Assembly: GCF_002760655.1 (NCBI RefSeq)
Contig: NZ_PDOC01000002.1
Coordinates: 527,564-591,563 of the forward strand
Source: Massilia eurypsychrophila
GTDB taxonomy: Bacteria; Pseudomonadota; Gammaproteobacteria; Burkholderiales; Burkholderiaceae_D
Direction of reading: 5' to 3'
DNA length: 64,000 nt
Shown: positions 27,736-39,900 of the stretch, piece after piece
Layout of the letters: every line of letters starts with the position of its first letter
How positions within the stretch are numbered: the stretch's first letter is position 1
The notes under the pieces: model-generated
The model's input: only the letters and a program-made list of their open reading frames with translations
Databases searched by the model: none
Told to the model about the DNA's origin: nothing
Made by a program: the position numbers and the translations under genes

Positions 27736-27853
27736 CGAAGTCCAAAACTAGGGATGTCCTGAAAGAGACAGCTCCACTATAGTTCGCCATCTTTTTGCCA
27801 TCTGTGCGATAGCCCACACAAGCGCATAAATTTCTGCTTACCCTCCGCGGCAC

Positions 27854-27880
27854 AAAAAAGGGCAGCTTGCGCTGCCCTTT
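27854..27880 (-). terminator. Terminator of secF
   Basis: On the minus strand: GGGCAGC - GCAA - GCTGCCC then TTTTTT, about 25 bp after the secF stop codon. Confidence 0.88.
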
Positions 27881-27903
27881 CACTTGATCCGGTCGGCTTG
27901 CGC

Positions 27904-28920
27904 TTATACGACGGCGCCGTCCGTCTCGTCCTTTTCCTTGACCGGTTTGACCAGGTCTTCACGCTTGACGCCCAGCCACATCGCGATCGCCGCGGCGACA
28001 AATACCGACGAGTAGATACCGAAACAGATGCCGATTGTCAGCGCGATGGCAAAGTAATGCAGCGACGGGCCGCCAAAAAACAGCATCGACAGCACCATCA
28101 TCTGGGTCGAGCCGTGCGTGATGATGGTGCGCGAAATGGTGCTCGTAATGGCGCTGTCGATCACTTCCGTCACCGTCGATTTGCGCTGCTTGCGGAAGTT
28201 CTCGCGAATCCGGTCGAAAACGACAACCGATTCGTTGACCGAATACCCGAGCACCGCCAGCACTGCCGCCAGCACCGTCAGCGAGAATTCCCACTGAAAG
28301 TAAGCGAAGAAGCCAAGAATAATGACGACGTCGTGCAAGTTGGCGATGATCGCCGATGCCGCGAATTTCCATTCGAAACGGATGGCCAGGTAGATCATCA
28401 CGCCGATGATCACCATCACCAGCGCGTTCAAGCCACTCTGCATCAGCTCATCGCCGACCTGCGGGCCGACGAACTCGACCCGCTTGAGGATGACCGCTTC
28501 TTCGCCCTTGGCGTTGAGACAGGCAGTCCTGGCCACATGATCGCCCTGCGGCGTGATGGTGTCGACTTGTTTGCCCGCGCCGCCCTCCGCCGCGCAAAGC
28601 GCGTTGAACACGGCGGCCGAACCGCTGGCGCCGGCGGACGTCTTCGGCAAGCGCAGCATGACGCTCTGCGCGGTGCCGAAGCTGGTCACTTCAGGATGCT
28701 CGTAACCGAGCGTGCGCAGCGAACCACGGATTTTCTCCTGGTCGGCCGCGTGCGGGTATTGCAGTTCCATCACCGTGCCGCCGGTAAACTCAACCGACAG
28801 ATTCAGGCCTTTGTGCAACAGGAAGAATACTGCCGCGATAAACGTCACCGCCGAGATCACGTTGAAAATCAACGCGTGGCGCATGAAGGGAATATCCTTC
28901 TTGATCTTGAAAAATTCCAT
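27904..28920 (-). CDS. secF: Protein translocase subunit SecF
   Basis: 338 residues with six membrane segments and one large periplasmic loop between the first two. It starts MEFFKIKKDIPFMRHALIFN. The GLNLSVEFTGGTVMELQYP motif (family D2-like FTGG) and the C-terminal VLAVLGYSVNESVVVFDRIR block are diagnostic of RND-type SecF. With SecD and YajC it forms the complex that uses the proton gradient to pull secreted proteins out of SecYEG. It lies 18 bp after secD in a yajC-secD-secF operon and ends at a clear terminator. Confidence 0.97.
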   Translation of the reverse strand: MEFFKIKKDIPFMRHALIFNVISAVTFIAAVFFLLHKGLNLSVEFTGGTVMELQYPHAADQEKIRGSLRTLGYEHPEVTSFGTAQSVMLRLPKTSAGASGSAAVFNALCAAEGGAGKQVDTITPQGDHVARTACLNAKGEEAVILKRVEFVGPQVGDELMQSGLNALVMVIIGVMIYLAIRFEWKFAASAIIANLHDVVIILGFFAYFQWEFSLTVLAAVLAVLGYSVNESVVVFDRIRENFRKQRKSTVTEVIDSAITSTISRTIITHGSTQMMVLSMLFFGGPSLHYFAIALTIGICFGIYSSVFVAAAIAMWLGVKREDLVKPVKEKDETDGAVV

Positions 28921-28938
28921 CTTGAATCCTCTTTCTAA

Positions 28939-30813
28939 TTACTTCTTGATGGAGACCACACCGGGCGTCCACACAGTGCCGATGGAAATTTTGCCCAGTT
29001 TTTTCTGACGCCCATACCAGAAGTTGACCACGCCGCGCGACACGAATACGGCCGAGAACATCGACGTCAGGATGCCCAGGCAATGCACCACGGCGAAGCC
29101 GCGCACCGGACCGGAACCGAACAACAGCAGCGCCACACCGACAATCAACGTGGTGACGTTGGAGTCGAGAATCGTGGCCCAGGCGCGATCGAAGCCGGCC
29201 GCAATGGCCGCCTGCGGGGTGGCGCCGCCGCGCAACTCCTCGCGGATACGCTCGTTGATCAGCACGTTGGCGTCGATCGCCATACCGAGCGCCAGCGCAA
29301 TGGCGGCGATACCAGGCAAGGTCAAGGTCGCCTGCAGCATCGACAGCAGCGACACCAGGAACAGCACATTGAAGGCCAGCGCCAGCACGCTGAAAAAGCC
29401 AAACAAGTGATAGTAGACAATCATGAAGACGGCAATCGCGATAAAGCCGTAAACCGTCGAGTACAGGCCCTTGGCGATGTTTTCGACGCCGAGCTGCGGG
29501 CCGATGACGCGCTCTTCGACAAATTCCATCGGCGCCGACAGCGCGCCGGAGCGCAGCAGCAGGGCCAGTTCATTGGCGCGTTCGGCGCTGCCCATGTTCG
29601 AGATCTGGAACGTGCTGCCCAGCTCGCTCTGGATGGTCGCCACCGACGCCACCGAATACTTGTTCTTTTCTTTGAGCAGGATCGCCATGCGCTTGCCGAT
29701 GCGCTCGCGCGTCGCTTCACGCATCTTGCGCCCGCCGTCGCCATTCAGGTCCAGGCTCACGGCCGGCTGCTGGTTCTGGTCCATCGTCGCCGTCGCGCTC
29801 GAAATGTATTCGCCCGTCAGGATCACTTCCTTGTACAGCACCACCGGCGCGCCGGTGCCGACCGTAAACAGTTCCGAGCCGAGCGGAATCGTGGCCGACA
29901 TTTCGGTGCCCGGCGTGATCGACTCGTCGACCATGCGCATTTCCAAGGTCGCGGTGCGGCCGATGATGTCCTTCGCGCGGGCAACGTCCTGCACGCCCGG
30001 CAATTGGATGACGATGCGCTCGAGGCCTTGCTGCTGGACGATCGGCTCGCTTACGCCGAGTTCGTTGATCCGCTTCGACAAGGTGGCGATGTTCTGCTTG
30101 ACGCCCTCTTCCACCGTGGTCTTCAGCGCGTCCGGCTTGAGCGTGACGACCAGCTTCAGGTCGGTGCCGTCGGCGGCGTCGGCAAACGCGAGGTCGCGCA
30201 TCTGGCTGCCGAGCGCGTCTTTGGCCTTGGCGCGCGTCTCGTTGTCGCGGAACTTGATCTCGAGGCTGTTGCCGACGCGCTCGATGCCGGCGTGGCGCAC
30301 GTTCTTGTCGCGCAGGATGCTGCGCGCGCTCGACTGCATGCCCTTGATCTTGTTTTCCAGCACTGCCTTGGCGTCGACCTGCAGCAGGAAGTGCACGCCG
30401 CCGCGCAGGTCCAGGCCCAGGTTCATCGGCAGCGCGCGGATGCTTTGCATCCATTGCGGGGTGTTCTTGACCAGGTTGACCGTGACGATATAGTCGGGAT
30501 CGGTCTGGTCGCGGTTGAGGTCGCGCTCGAGCGCCAGCTTGGCCTTGAACTGCGCATCGGTGGTCGGGAAACGCACCCGCACCGAGGTGCTGTTGCCTTC
30601 ACCCTCCAGGGCGACGCGGTCCGGCGTGATGCCTTCCTGCTTCAGCGCCGCCGCCACCTGCTCGGTGGTGGCGCTGTTCACCTTGACGGTTGTCTTGCCT
30701 GTCGTCACCTGCAACGCAGGCGACTCGCCGAAGTAGTTCGGCACCGTGTACAGCGCACCGAGCACCAGTGTGACGGCGATCAGGATATATTTCCAGAGGG
30801 GATAGCGATTCAT
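28939..30813 (-). CDS. secD: Protein translocase subunit SecD
   Basis: 624 residues. A first membrane segment (MNRYPLWKYILIAVTLVLGA) is followed by a large periplasmic P1 domain (about 30-450) with LGLDLRGGVHFLLQVD, NELGVSEPIVQQQGLERIVI and QLPGVQDVARAKDIIG. Five C-terminal membrane segments follow, with ALALGMAIDANVLINERIRE, the conserved Asp region of SecD. It partners SecF and YajC in protein export. An antiparallel frame covers most of the gene and is a shadow. Confidence 0.97.
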   Translation of the reverse strand: MNRYPLWKYILIAVTLVLGALYTVPNYFGESPALQVTTGKTTVKVNSATTEQVAAALKQEGITPDRVALEGEGNSTSVRVRFPTTDAQFKAKLALERDLNRDQTDPDYIVTVNLVKNTPQWMQSIRALPMNLGLDLRGGVHFLLQVDAKAVLENKIKGMQSSARSILRDKNVRHAGIERVGNSLEIKFRDNETRAKAKDALGSQMRDLAFADAADGTDLKLVVTLKPDALKTTVEEGVKQNIATLSKRINELGVSEPIVQQQGLERIVIQLPGVQDVARAKDIIGRTATLEMRMVDESITPGTEMSATIPLGSELFTVGTGAPVVLYKEVILTGEYISSATATMDQNQQPAVSLDLNGDGGRKMREATRERIGKRMAILLKEKNKYSVASVATIQSELGSTFQISNMGSAERANELALLLRSGALSAPMEFVEERVIGPQLGVENIAKGLYSTVYGFIAIAVFMIVYYHLFGFFSVLALAFNVLFLVSLLSMLQATLTLPGIAAIALALGMAIDANVLINERIREELRGGATPQAAIAAGFDRAWATILDSNVTTLIVGVALLLFGSGPVRGFAVVHCLGILTSMFSAVFVSRGVVNFWYGRQKKLGKISIGTVWTPGVVSIKK

Positions 30814-30870
30814 AATGTTCCAGCGTTCGAGGTGAGCAGGCGTAGGCGGCGCGGCGGCCGCCCGGCAGGC

Positions 30871-31206
30871 TTACAGGGACTTCAGGGTGCCCTTCGGCAA
30901 CAGCGTCGTGATCGAGTTCTTTTGCACGACAATTTCCGTGTTGGCGGCGATTTCGACCGTCACGTAGGTGTCGTTGACTTTGGAAACCTTGCCGAGAATG
31001 CCACCGGCGGTCACCACTTCGTCGCCCTTGGCGAGCGCGTCCATCATGGAGCGCTGTTCTTTCGCGCGTTTCTGCTGCGGGCGAATCATCAGGAAATACA
31101 TGACCACGAACATCAGTACCAGAGGCAAGAAGGTCGTCAGGTTGCCCATCATTCCCGGGTCTGCGGCGGTGCCGGCGGTTTGTGCATAAGCGTTAGAAAT
31201 GAACAC
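30871..31206 (-). CDS. yajC: Preprotein translocase accessory subunit YajC
   Basis: 111 residues. There is a single membrane helix (LTTFLPLVLMFVVMYFLMIR) followed by the typical RPQQKRAKEQRSMMDALAKG and DEVVTAGGILGKVSKVNDTY cytoplasmic segment. It associates with SecDF and SecYEG. It precedes secD by 57 bp in the usual order. Confidence 0.96.
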   Translation of the reverse strand: MFISNAYAQTAGTAADPGMMGNLTTFLPLVLMFVVMYFLMIRPQQKRAKEQRSMMDALAKGDEVVTAGGILGKVSKVNDTYVTVEIAANTEIVVQKNSITTLLPKGTLKSL

Positions 31207-31391
31207 GGTTACTCCATTATTGATTTTGACTTGGTTAAAAAAGCAGCGCTGTATTCTAGCACTGGCCGGACGGCGCTAGCCACTTCGGGGTATGTGATGG
31301 CTGTAAATTCTTTTGCAAGCGATGCCTGGCACCAGTGTTAGACAAATAAATCGCGCGGGAGGTCGGTACGCAGCCAGCCGCGGCGGCGTAT

Positions 31392-32531
<1,140 letters not shown>

Positions 32532-33554
32532 TTAGAGTGACTTTGTGGTGAGCAGCATGGCGTCGCCATAGCTGAAGAAGCGGTATTCGCTGGCGATGGC
32601 GTGGGCGTAGGCGCGGCGGATCGGCTCGTAGCCGGCAAAGGCCGACACCAGCATCAGCAGGGTCGACTTCGGCAGGTGGAAATTGGTGATCAGGCGGCTG
32701 ACTGTCTTGAAGGTGTAGCCAGGCGTGATGAACAGCGCCGTGTCGGCGCTGCCGGCAACCAGTGCACCGCTCTGCGACGCCGATTCGAGCGCGCGCAGGC
32801 TGGTGGTGCCGACGGCGACGACATCCTTGCCGGCGGCCCTGGCGGCGCCTACTGCGTCGACGGTTGCCTGCGGCACGGTGTACCACTCGGTGTGCATGTT
32901 GTGCTCGGCCAGCACCTCGACCCGCACTGGCTGGAACGTGCCGGCGCCGACGTGCAGGGTGACGTAGGCGAAGCGGACGCCCCTGGCGGCGAGTCTGGCC
33001 AGCAGCGCATCGTCGAAATGCAGGCCGGCGGTCGGCGCGGCGACGGCGCCCGGCTCCTTCGAATACACGGTCTGGTAGCGCTGCTCGTCGAATTCGTCGG
33101 CGGCGTGGTCGATGTACGGCGGCAGCGGCAGGCGGCCGTGCGCTTCGATCAGTTCGAACACGTCGGCGTCGAAGTGGAGCGTGAAAAATTCGCCCGCGCG
33201 CTCGCCGGCGACGACGTCGAAGGCGTCGGCCAGGCGGATGCGGTTGCCAGGCTTGGGCGACTTCGACGCGCGCACCTGCGCCAGCACCGTGCGGCTGTCG
33301 AGCACGCGCTCGACCAGTACCTCGACGCTGCCGCCGGTTTCCTTGACGCCGAAAAAGCGCGCCTTCAGCACGCGCGTGTCGTTCATCACCAGCAGGTCGC
33401 CTGGCGAGAGCAGGTCGACGATGTCGGCGAACTGGCGGTCGGCGATGGCGTCGCCGTCGAGCAGCAGCAGGCGCGAAGCGCTGCGGTCCGGCAGCGGCAC
33501 CTGGGCGATGCGTTCAGGGGGCAGGTTGAAATCGAAGTCGGAAAGCGAATACAT
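32532..33554 (-). CDS. queA: tRNA preQ1(34) S-adenosylmethionine ribosyltransferase-isomerase
   Basis: 340 residues. It transfers and isomerises ribose from SAM onto preQ1-tRNA to make epoxyqueuosine. It begins [20 protein letters not shown], with [51 protein letters not shown] and [20 protein letters not shown], all conserved in QueA. The ATG at 33554 matches the family N-terminus; an upstream extension lacks similarity. It is divergent from recG across 102 bp. Confidence 0.96.
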   Translation of the reverse strand: MYSLSDFDFNLPPERIAQVPLPDRSASRLLLLDGDAIADRQFADIVDLLSPGDLLVMNDTRVLKARFFGVKETGGSVEVLVERVLDSRTVLAQVRASKSPKPGNRIRLADAFDVVAGERAGEFFTLHFDADVFELIEAHGRLPLPPYIDHAADEFDEQRYQTVYSKEPGAVAAPTAGLHFDDALLARLAARGVRFAYVTLHVGAGTFQPVRVEVLAEHNMHTEWYTVPQATVDAVGAARAAGKDVVAVGTTSLRALESASQSGALVAGSADTALFITPGYTFKTVSRLITNFHLPKSTLLMLVSAFAGYEPIRRAYAHAIASEYRFFSYGDAMLLTTKSL

Positions 33555-33656
33555 TCTGGTAATTCTGCGAAAATAGGGTTCACGCGCCGTACAATACGGC
33601 TCACTTGCGCAAGGCAACCCTCTATTTTACGCCACTTGCCCTGCAAAAACCGCGAC

Positions 33657-35717
33657 ATGCCCCCATCCAAACCGAAACCCGCGCCAAAAACCAACGAAAG
33701 CAAGCTCGCCAAGCTGGGCCTGCATTCCGACATGGACCTGGTGCTGCACCTGCCGATGCGCTACGAGGACGAGACCCAGGTGATCGCGATCCGCGAGGCG
33801 TGCCTGCGCGGCGGCCACGTGTCGCAGGTCGAGGGCGTGGTGACCAAGAGCGAGATCGCCTTCAAGCCGCGCCGCCAGCTGCTGGTGACGATCGCCGACG
33901 CCAGCGGCGACCTGCTGCTGCGCTTCATGAACTTCTACGGCAGCCAGGTCAAGCAGCTGGCCGAAGGCACGCGGGTGCGCGCCCGCGCGGAACTCAAGCA
34001 CGGCTTTTTCGGCGCCGAGATGGTGCACCCGGCCTACAAGGTGATCAACGAAGGCGCGCCGCTGCCGACGGTGCTCACGCCCGTCTACCCGTCCGGGGAG
34101 GGCCTGTCGCAGGCGATCCTGCGGCGCGAAATCGGCGCGGCGATGGCGCGCATCGACTGGCAGGACACGCTGCCGCCGTCGCTGCTGTCGGCGATGAACC
34201 TGTCGAACTTCGAGCCGTCGGTGCGGCTGCTGCATTACCCGCCGCAGGAAATCGACGAGCACGCGCTGATGGACCGCTCGCACCCTGCCTGGGTGCGGAT
34301 GAAATTCGACGAGCTGCTGGCGCAGCAGCTGTCGCTCAAACGCGCCCAGCGTGCGCGCCGCGCGAAGGGCGCGCCGGTGATCAAGACAATCGGCACGCTG
34401 ACCGAGGCGTTCACCGCCATCCTGCCGTTCAAGCTGACCGGCGCCCAGGCGCGCGTGCTGAAAGAGATCCGCGCCGACCTGCGCCACGGTTACCCGATGC
34501 AGCGGCTGCTGCAGGGCGACGTCGGCAGCGGCAAGACGGTGGTCGCCGCGCTGGCCGCGGCGCAGGCGATCGACAGCGGCTACCAGGCGGCGCTGATGGC
34601 GCCGACCGAGATCCTCGCCGACCAGCACTTCCGCAAGATCGCAGGCTGGATGGAGCCGCTCGGCGTGAAGGTCGTCTGGCTGACCGGCAGCCTGAAGAAA
34701 AAAGACAAGCTGGCCGCCACCGCGCTGGTCGAATCGGGCGAAGCGCAGCTGGTGATCGGCACCCACGCGCTGATCCAGGACACGGTGCAGTTCGCCAAGC
34801 TGGGCCTGGTGATCGTCGACGAGCAGCACCGCTTCGGCGTTGGCCAGCGCCTCACCTTGCGCAACAAGGGCAGCAACGGCAAGACGCCGCACCAACTGAT
34901 GATGTCGGCCACGCCGATCCCGCGCACCTTGGCGATGACCTATTACGCCGACCTGGAAGTCTCGGTCATCGACGAGCTGCCGCCGGGCCGCAGCCCAATC
35001 GTCACGCGGGCGATCGACCAGAACCGGCGCGACGAAGTGATCGAGCGGGTGCACGCCGCCGCGCTGGAAGGGCGCCAGGTCTACTGGGTCTGCCCGCTTA
35101 TCGAAGAGTCCGAAGCGCTGCAGCTGCAGACCGCCACCGACACCCACGCGATGCTGGCCGAGGCGCTGCCGGACCTGCAGGTGGGGCTGGTGCACGGGCG
35201 CCTGAAGCCGGCCGAAAAACAGCAGGTGATGGATGCGTTCACCGCCAACGCGGTGCAGGTGCTGGTGGCCACCACCGTCATCGAGGTCGGGGTCGACGTG
35301 CCGAATGCGTCGCTGATGGTGATCGAGCACGCCGAGCGTTTCGGCCTGTCGCAGCTGCACCAGCTGCGCGGGCGGGTCGGCCGCGGCACGGCGGCCAGCG
35401 TCTGCCTGCTGCTGTACCAAAGCCCGCTCGGCGGCGTGGCCAAGCAGCGCCTGATGACGATGCGCGAAACGACCGACGGCTTCGAAATCGCGCGGCGCGA
35501 CCTGGAGATCCGCGGCCCCGGCGAATTTCTGGGCGCGCGCCAGTCGGGCCAGGCGATGCTGCGCTTCGCCGATCTCGAGACCGATCAGTGGCTGGTCGAA
35601 CAAGCGCGCGATGTTGCCCACGATTTGCTGCACGAAGGCGGCGGCGACAAGGCCGCCACGGTGGAGGCGCACCTGGCGCGCTGGCTGGGCGGGAAAGAAG
35701 AATTCCTGAAGGTATGA
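33657..35717 (+). CDS. recG: ATP-dependent DNA helicase RecG
   Basis: 686 residues. An N-terminal wedge/OB domain (about 1-230) recognises stalled forks and Holliday junctions. The superfamily-2 motor follows: Walker A LLQGDVGSGKTVVAALAA, the DEQH box LVIVDEQHRFGVGQR, motif III MSATPIPRTLAMTYYADLEV and the motif V/VI region VATTVIEVGVDVPNASLMVI plus QLHQLRGRVGRG. The C-terminal RecG helical hairpin includes DGFEIARRDLEIRGPGEFLG. RecG reverses stalled replication forks. The ATG at 33657 is the first Met in the conserved region; the open frame extends far upstream antisense to queA, which is spurious. Confidence 0.96.
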   Translation: MPPSKPKPAPKTNESKLAKLGLHSDMDLVLHLPMRYEDETQVIAIREACLRGGHVSQVEGVVTKSEIAFKPRRQLLVTIADASGDLLLRFMNFYGSQVKQLAEGTRVRARAELKHGFFGAEMVHPAYKVINEGAPLPTVLTPVYPSGEGLSQAILRREIGAAMARIDWQDTLPPSLLSAMNLSNFEPSVRLLHYPPQEIDEHALMDRSHPAWVRMKFDELLAQQLSLKRAQRARRAKGAPVIKTIGTLTEAFTAILPFKLTGAQARVLKEIRADLRHGYPMQRLLQGDVGSGKTVVAALAAAQAIDSGYQAALMAPTEILADQHFRKIAGWMEPLGVKVVWLTGSLKKKDKLAATALVESGEAQLVIGTHALIQDTVQFAKLGLVIVDEQHRFGVGQRLTLRNKGSNGKTPHQLMMSATPIPRTLAMTYYADLEVSVIDELPPGRSPIVTRAIDQNRRDEVIERVHAAALEGRQVYWVCPLIEESEALQLQTATDTHAMLAEALPDLQVGLVHGRLKPAEKQQVMDAFTANAVQVLVATTVIEVGVDVPNASLMVIEHAERFGLSQLHQLRGRVGRGTAASVCLLLYQSPLGGVAKQRLMTMRETTDGFEIARRDLEIRGPGEFLGARQSGQAMLRFADLETDQWLVEQARDVAHDLLHEGGGDKAATVEAHLARWLGGKEEFLKV

Positions 35718-35848
35718 GCAAGGCGAGCTTGCCATTAGGGAAGCTTCGAAGATAAACATGCTGACGTGACAATTGTTGAATATTGACGTTAAATTAACGC
35801 GTATTCTTGGCGACCAAACCTACCCGCCCCTTTGAACACGGACCTGCC

Positions 35849-36598
35849 ATGCCAATTTTCGGACTCGGACTACACCTGATCGTCGCGATCTTCTTTGCCA
35901 TCCATGTTGTGCGCACCGGGCGCCAGCTGTACTGGCTCGCCATCCTATTCATGTTCCCGCTGCTGGGCAGCATTGTCTATTTCGGGGCGGTGTTCCTGCC
36001 GCATTCGCGCATCGAGCGCGGCCTGCGCAAAACCAGCGCGGCGATCCAGCAAAAGCTCGACCCGGGGCGCGAGATGCGCGAGGCGAGGGCAGCGTTCGAC
36101 CTGACGCCGACCGCCCACAACCAGATGCGCCTGGCCGCGGCGCTGTTCGACGCCGGCGAATACGCGCTCGCTGCCGAACAGTACGACGCCTGCCTGAAAG
36201 GCCCGTTCGCCGGCGACGCCGAAATCGGCCTGGGCGCGGCGCGTGCCAAGCTGGCCAACAGGCAGCCGCAGGCAGCGATCACCACCCTGCTGGCGTTGCG
36301 CGCGAAGCACCCCGGCTTCCGCCCGGAGCAGGTCAGCCTGGTACTGGGCGACGCGCTGGACGCGGCCGGCCGCACTGATGATGCGGGCGCCGAATACGAG
36401 GTGGCCGCGCAGCGGTTTTCCAGCGTCGAGACGCGCGCCGCGCTGGCCTTGTGGGCGATTGCGCAAGGCCGCCGCGCGCTGGCCGAACGGGAGTTGAAGG
36501 CGCTTGACCACGCGCGCAAGCACATGCCCGGTCACACCCGCGATCTGCACCGCGACCTGTTCATCCGCCTCGACGCGGCGCGCGCAAGCATCAGCTGA
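35849..36598 (+). CDS. PLDc_N membrane segment fused to TPR-like protein
   Basis: 249 residues. The first 50 (MPIFGLGLHLIVAIFFAIHV, then RTGRQLYWLAILFMFPLLGS) resemble the short two-helix PLDc_N domain found before phospholipase D domains. No PLD domain follows. Residues about 85-245 are instead amphipathic helical repeats of TPR type (NQMRLAAALFDAGEYALAAE, EIGLGAARAKLANRQPQAAI, LVLGDALDAAGRTDDAGAEY). The protein is probably an inner-membrane-anchored scaffold with cytoplasmic repeats. I cannot name a function. The ATG at 35849 begins the hydrophobic domain. It has no operon partner. Confidence 0.78.
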   Translation: MPIFGLGLHLIVAIFFAIHVVRTGRQLYWLAILFMFPLLGSIVYFGAVFLPHSRIERGLRKTSAAIQQKLDPGREMREARAAFDLTPTAHNQMRLAAALFDAGEYALAAEQYDACLKGPFAGDAEIGLGAARAKLANRQPQAAITTLLALRAKHPGFRPEQVSLVLGDALDAAGRTDDAGAEYEVAAQRFSSVETRAALALWAIAQGRRALAERELKALDHARKHMPGHTRDLHRDLFIRLDAARASIS

Positions 36599-36902
36599 CG
36601 GCAGCAGCGACCCCGCACCGCACGCCTTGGCGCCAGGCGGGGATCGCGTATTTACCGTTGTCGGCCTGCAACGACCGCGATTGTCTCCGATTGTCACGGA
36701 TGGAGCAACGGCCCCCTACTCCGGTCATTGTTGGCTCATCTCTACTGGCGCCTTATGCAGATCAAATAAAGCGCGGTGACAGTTTCACTGCGCACAAATA
36801 TTGTTAAAGCGTGAAATCGACGCGTGATACTTTGTCGTCAGAACAATGCGAAAGGGCGATCCCCTCCTCGCTGCCGACCATCACATGCTCGAGGCGCCAT
36901 CC
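36599..36902. other. Intergenic region upstream of the large repeat protein
   Basis: 304 bp without a gene. A short palindrome around TGGCGCCA (about 36624-36638) lies after the TPR-like gene but has no T-run, so it is at best a weak terminator. The 3' half is AT-richer than its surroundings and presumably holds the promoter of the repeat-protein gene; I could not fix a convincing -35/-10 pair. Confidence 0.4.
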
Positions 36903-39900
36903 ATGTCGAATACCACCAGCAGCGTTACCGTCACCGAAATCCTGTCACATCCATCTGTCCCGGCCAAAACCGCGTGGGGCGGCGTGCTCGCCGACCAGCC
37001 CTACTTCGCAACCGTCATGGGCAGCGCCGCCGCCGAAACGTTCGATGTCGCCGACCTGAGCGCGCGGACGCAGGCCCTGATGGGCGCCCACAAGCGCGGC
37101 GTCACGGTGGACATGGGCGGCGGTAACGACAGGATCACCGGCTCTGCTTACGGCGACTACATCATCGCCGGCCCCGGCATCAACCACATCGACGGCGGCG
37201 CCAACGGCGGCAGCACGCCGTCGGGCGGCGAACCGCAAGACGTACTGCAAATTACCGTCGCCAGCAGCGCCGCGGCGAACGCTGTGCAGGTGCTGGCGCT
37301 GCCCGGTTCGGCCGACGCGGCCGACATCAGTGCGGCGCTGGCAGGCTACCGCTACAAAGTCGTCGCGCCCGGCGAGACCGATTACATCAAGGGCATCGAG
37401 CGCGTCGCCATCGTCAACACAGAAAGCGGCAGCCCTTCAATCGTCCGTGAGATTTTCCTGACAGCGCGGGTGCAGGAAATTGACGCCCCCTATCATGGTG
37501 CATATCGCCAGATTGCCTGGGTCAACGGCACCGAGGGCGCCGACGGCATCGACCTTGCCAGCGGCAGCACGCTGCTGCCGGCTTCTCTGGCAGACCGTAT
37601 GGCATCCGGCAAGCAGGGTGCGTTGATCTTTGGCGGCAGCGGCGACGACATCATTACCGGCACCGCTTACGCCGACCACATCCGCAACGGAGAAGGCAAC
37701 GCCAGGATTGATGGCGGCGCCCACAATGCTGCGCCTGGGCTCTTCGTCGGCAAGGACATATTCGAAATCACCGTGCCGACCCAGGCCGATCTCGATGCCA
37801 TCGTGGTGAGCGCATCGGACGACCCGCTCTACACCTGGATGGTGACCTATGGCGCCGGCAGCACACAGAAAGACTACCTGCGAAACGTCGAGGGGATCAA
37901 CGCGTTTGCCGCCACCGGCGGTAACGGCAGGTGGATTGCACTGGCCATGGACGTGCATGAAGTATCGGGACCGGACCTTGGCAACTTTACGCATCTGGTA
38001 TGGGCGCCAGGCACGACGCAAGACGACAGCTTCGACGCCGCCGTCGACATATCGGCGGCCACCCAGGCGCTGATGGCCACCTATGGCCGCGGCGCGCACG
38101 TGCGCACCTACGCCGGCAACGACACCATCACAGGCTCGGCGTATGGCGACGAGATCGATGCCGGCGAGGGCATCAATCATGTCGACGGCGGCGCCAACGG
38201 CGGCCTGCGTCCGTCCGGCGAAAAAGCAGAAGACGTGCTGCGCATACGCGTGGCAGACCGGGCTGCCATCGACGCGGTGCAGGTCGTGGTGCTGAATCCG
38301 AACGCCGGCTCAGCGCAGGACCGCGCCGAGTTCAATAGCGGCTACACGCACAAGGTCGTCAGCGGCGGCGCCACCGACTACATCCGCAACATCGAGCGCA
38401 TCATCATTCAGGATGATCACGCCAGCTCGCGGGACGTCTGGCTGGCGGTCACCGTACATGAAGCTGACCTGGCGGCGCCCGACTTCGCCAACTACCCTTA
38501 CATCGCCTGGATCGACGGCACAGATGGCGCCGACGCCATCAACCTGGCTAGTGGTTCGCTGTTGTCGGCAGAACTTGCGGCCCAGATGGCCACGGACAAC
38601 GCGGGCATCGCGGTGGAAGGCGGCGCTGGCGACGACGTCGTTACCGGCTCCGCCTTCAGCGACCGCATCGACGGCGGCGCCGGCACCAACTACGTCGACG
38701 GCGGCGCCAATGGCGCCCCGCTGCCAGATGTGCTGGCCGCGCACGCAGCCTCGAAGGCCGACTTCGACGCCGCCACCGTGATCGAGCTAAGCAGCGCGTC
38801 GGCCGGCGCCGACCTGGCGGCGTTCAATAGCGGCTACCTGTTCAAGCTGGTCAACGGTACCACCCAGGTCGACTATTTCAAGAACATCGAAGAGGTTCGA
38901 ATCGATTACTGGACTGATGCCAACGCCAACGGCCAGTTCGACACTGGCGAGCATGGCATCCGGTCGATCACCATGACCGTCGCGATTTCCGGATCGCGCA
39001 TCACCGGCACTTCGTTTGGCGACACGTTCGTCGCTGCCACCGACCTGTCGGCGGACACACTCGCGCTGATGGCGAGTACCGATAGCGGCATCAGCGCCAA
39101 CATGGGGGCCGGCGACGACACGATCGTCGGCTCGGCCTACCAGGACAACATCAACGCCGGCACTGGCACCAACCATGTCGACGGCGGCGACCAGGGGGTT
39201 TGGAACGGGGGCACCCCGCGCGACAACCTGGCCGTGACGCCGCTGTCGCAGGCTGACTTCGATGCCCTCGCGGTGACCGAGTTGAGCAGCGCATCGACCG
39301 CTGCCGACCTGGCTGCGTTCAACAGCGGCTACACCTTCAAAGTGACCAGCGGCGCAGCCGAAACCGACTACCTTAAGAACGTCGAAAGCGTTACCGCCCA
39401 GTTCTGGAATGACGTCAACGGCAACGGCCGGCGGGACAGCGGCGAAACCCGCTCCAAGCTCGTCAGTCTCACCGTGGGCATCTTCGAGGAGCGCGCCGAT
39501 CCGGCCAACCCCGGCTACCTGATCGATGGGGGCCCGATCGCGGAGGTGTCGAAGCTTGCCCACGTCACCGGCACCCCGTTTGCCGATACCTTCGATGCCG
39601 GCGCCGACCTGACGGCGACCGGGCGCGCGTTGATGGACTCCGCCCTTATCGGCATGTACATCGATACCGGCGCCGGTAACGACATCATCAAGACCTCCGC
39701 TTACGCCGACCAGATCATCGCCGGCACGGGCGTCAACCACATCGACGGCGGCGCGGGCGTCGATACGCTCGACGTCTACGTGACAAGCCAGGCGGCGGCG
39801 CTTGCGGTGCAGACGCTGAGCGCGGCATCAACCGGCGCCGATGCGGCGGCGTTCGCGGCGGGCTACCTGTACAAGCTCGATGCCGGCGCCGAGGCCGACT

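Noticed and set aside
32601..33656. N-terminal extension of RecG by 352 codons
   Set aside because: The extension is antisense to queA and lacks similarity to RecG; the ATG at 33657 begins the conserved region.
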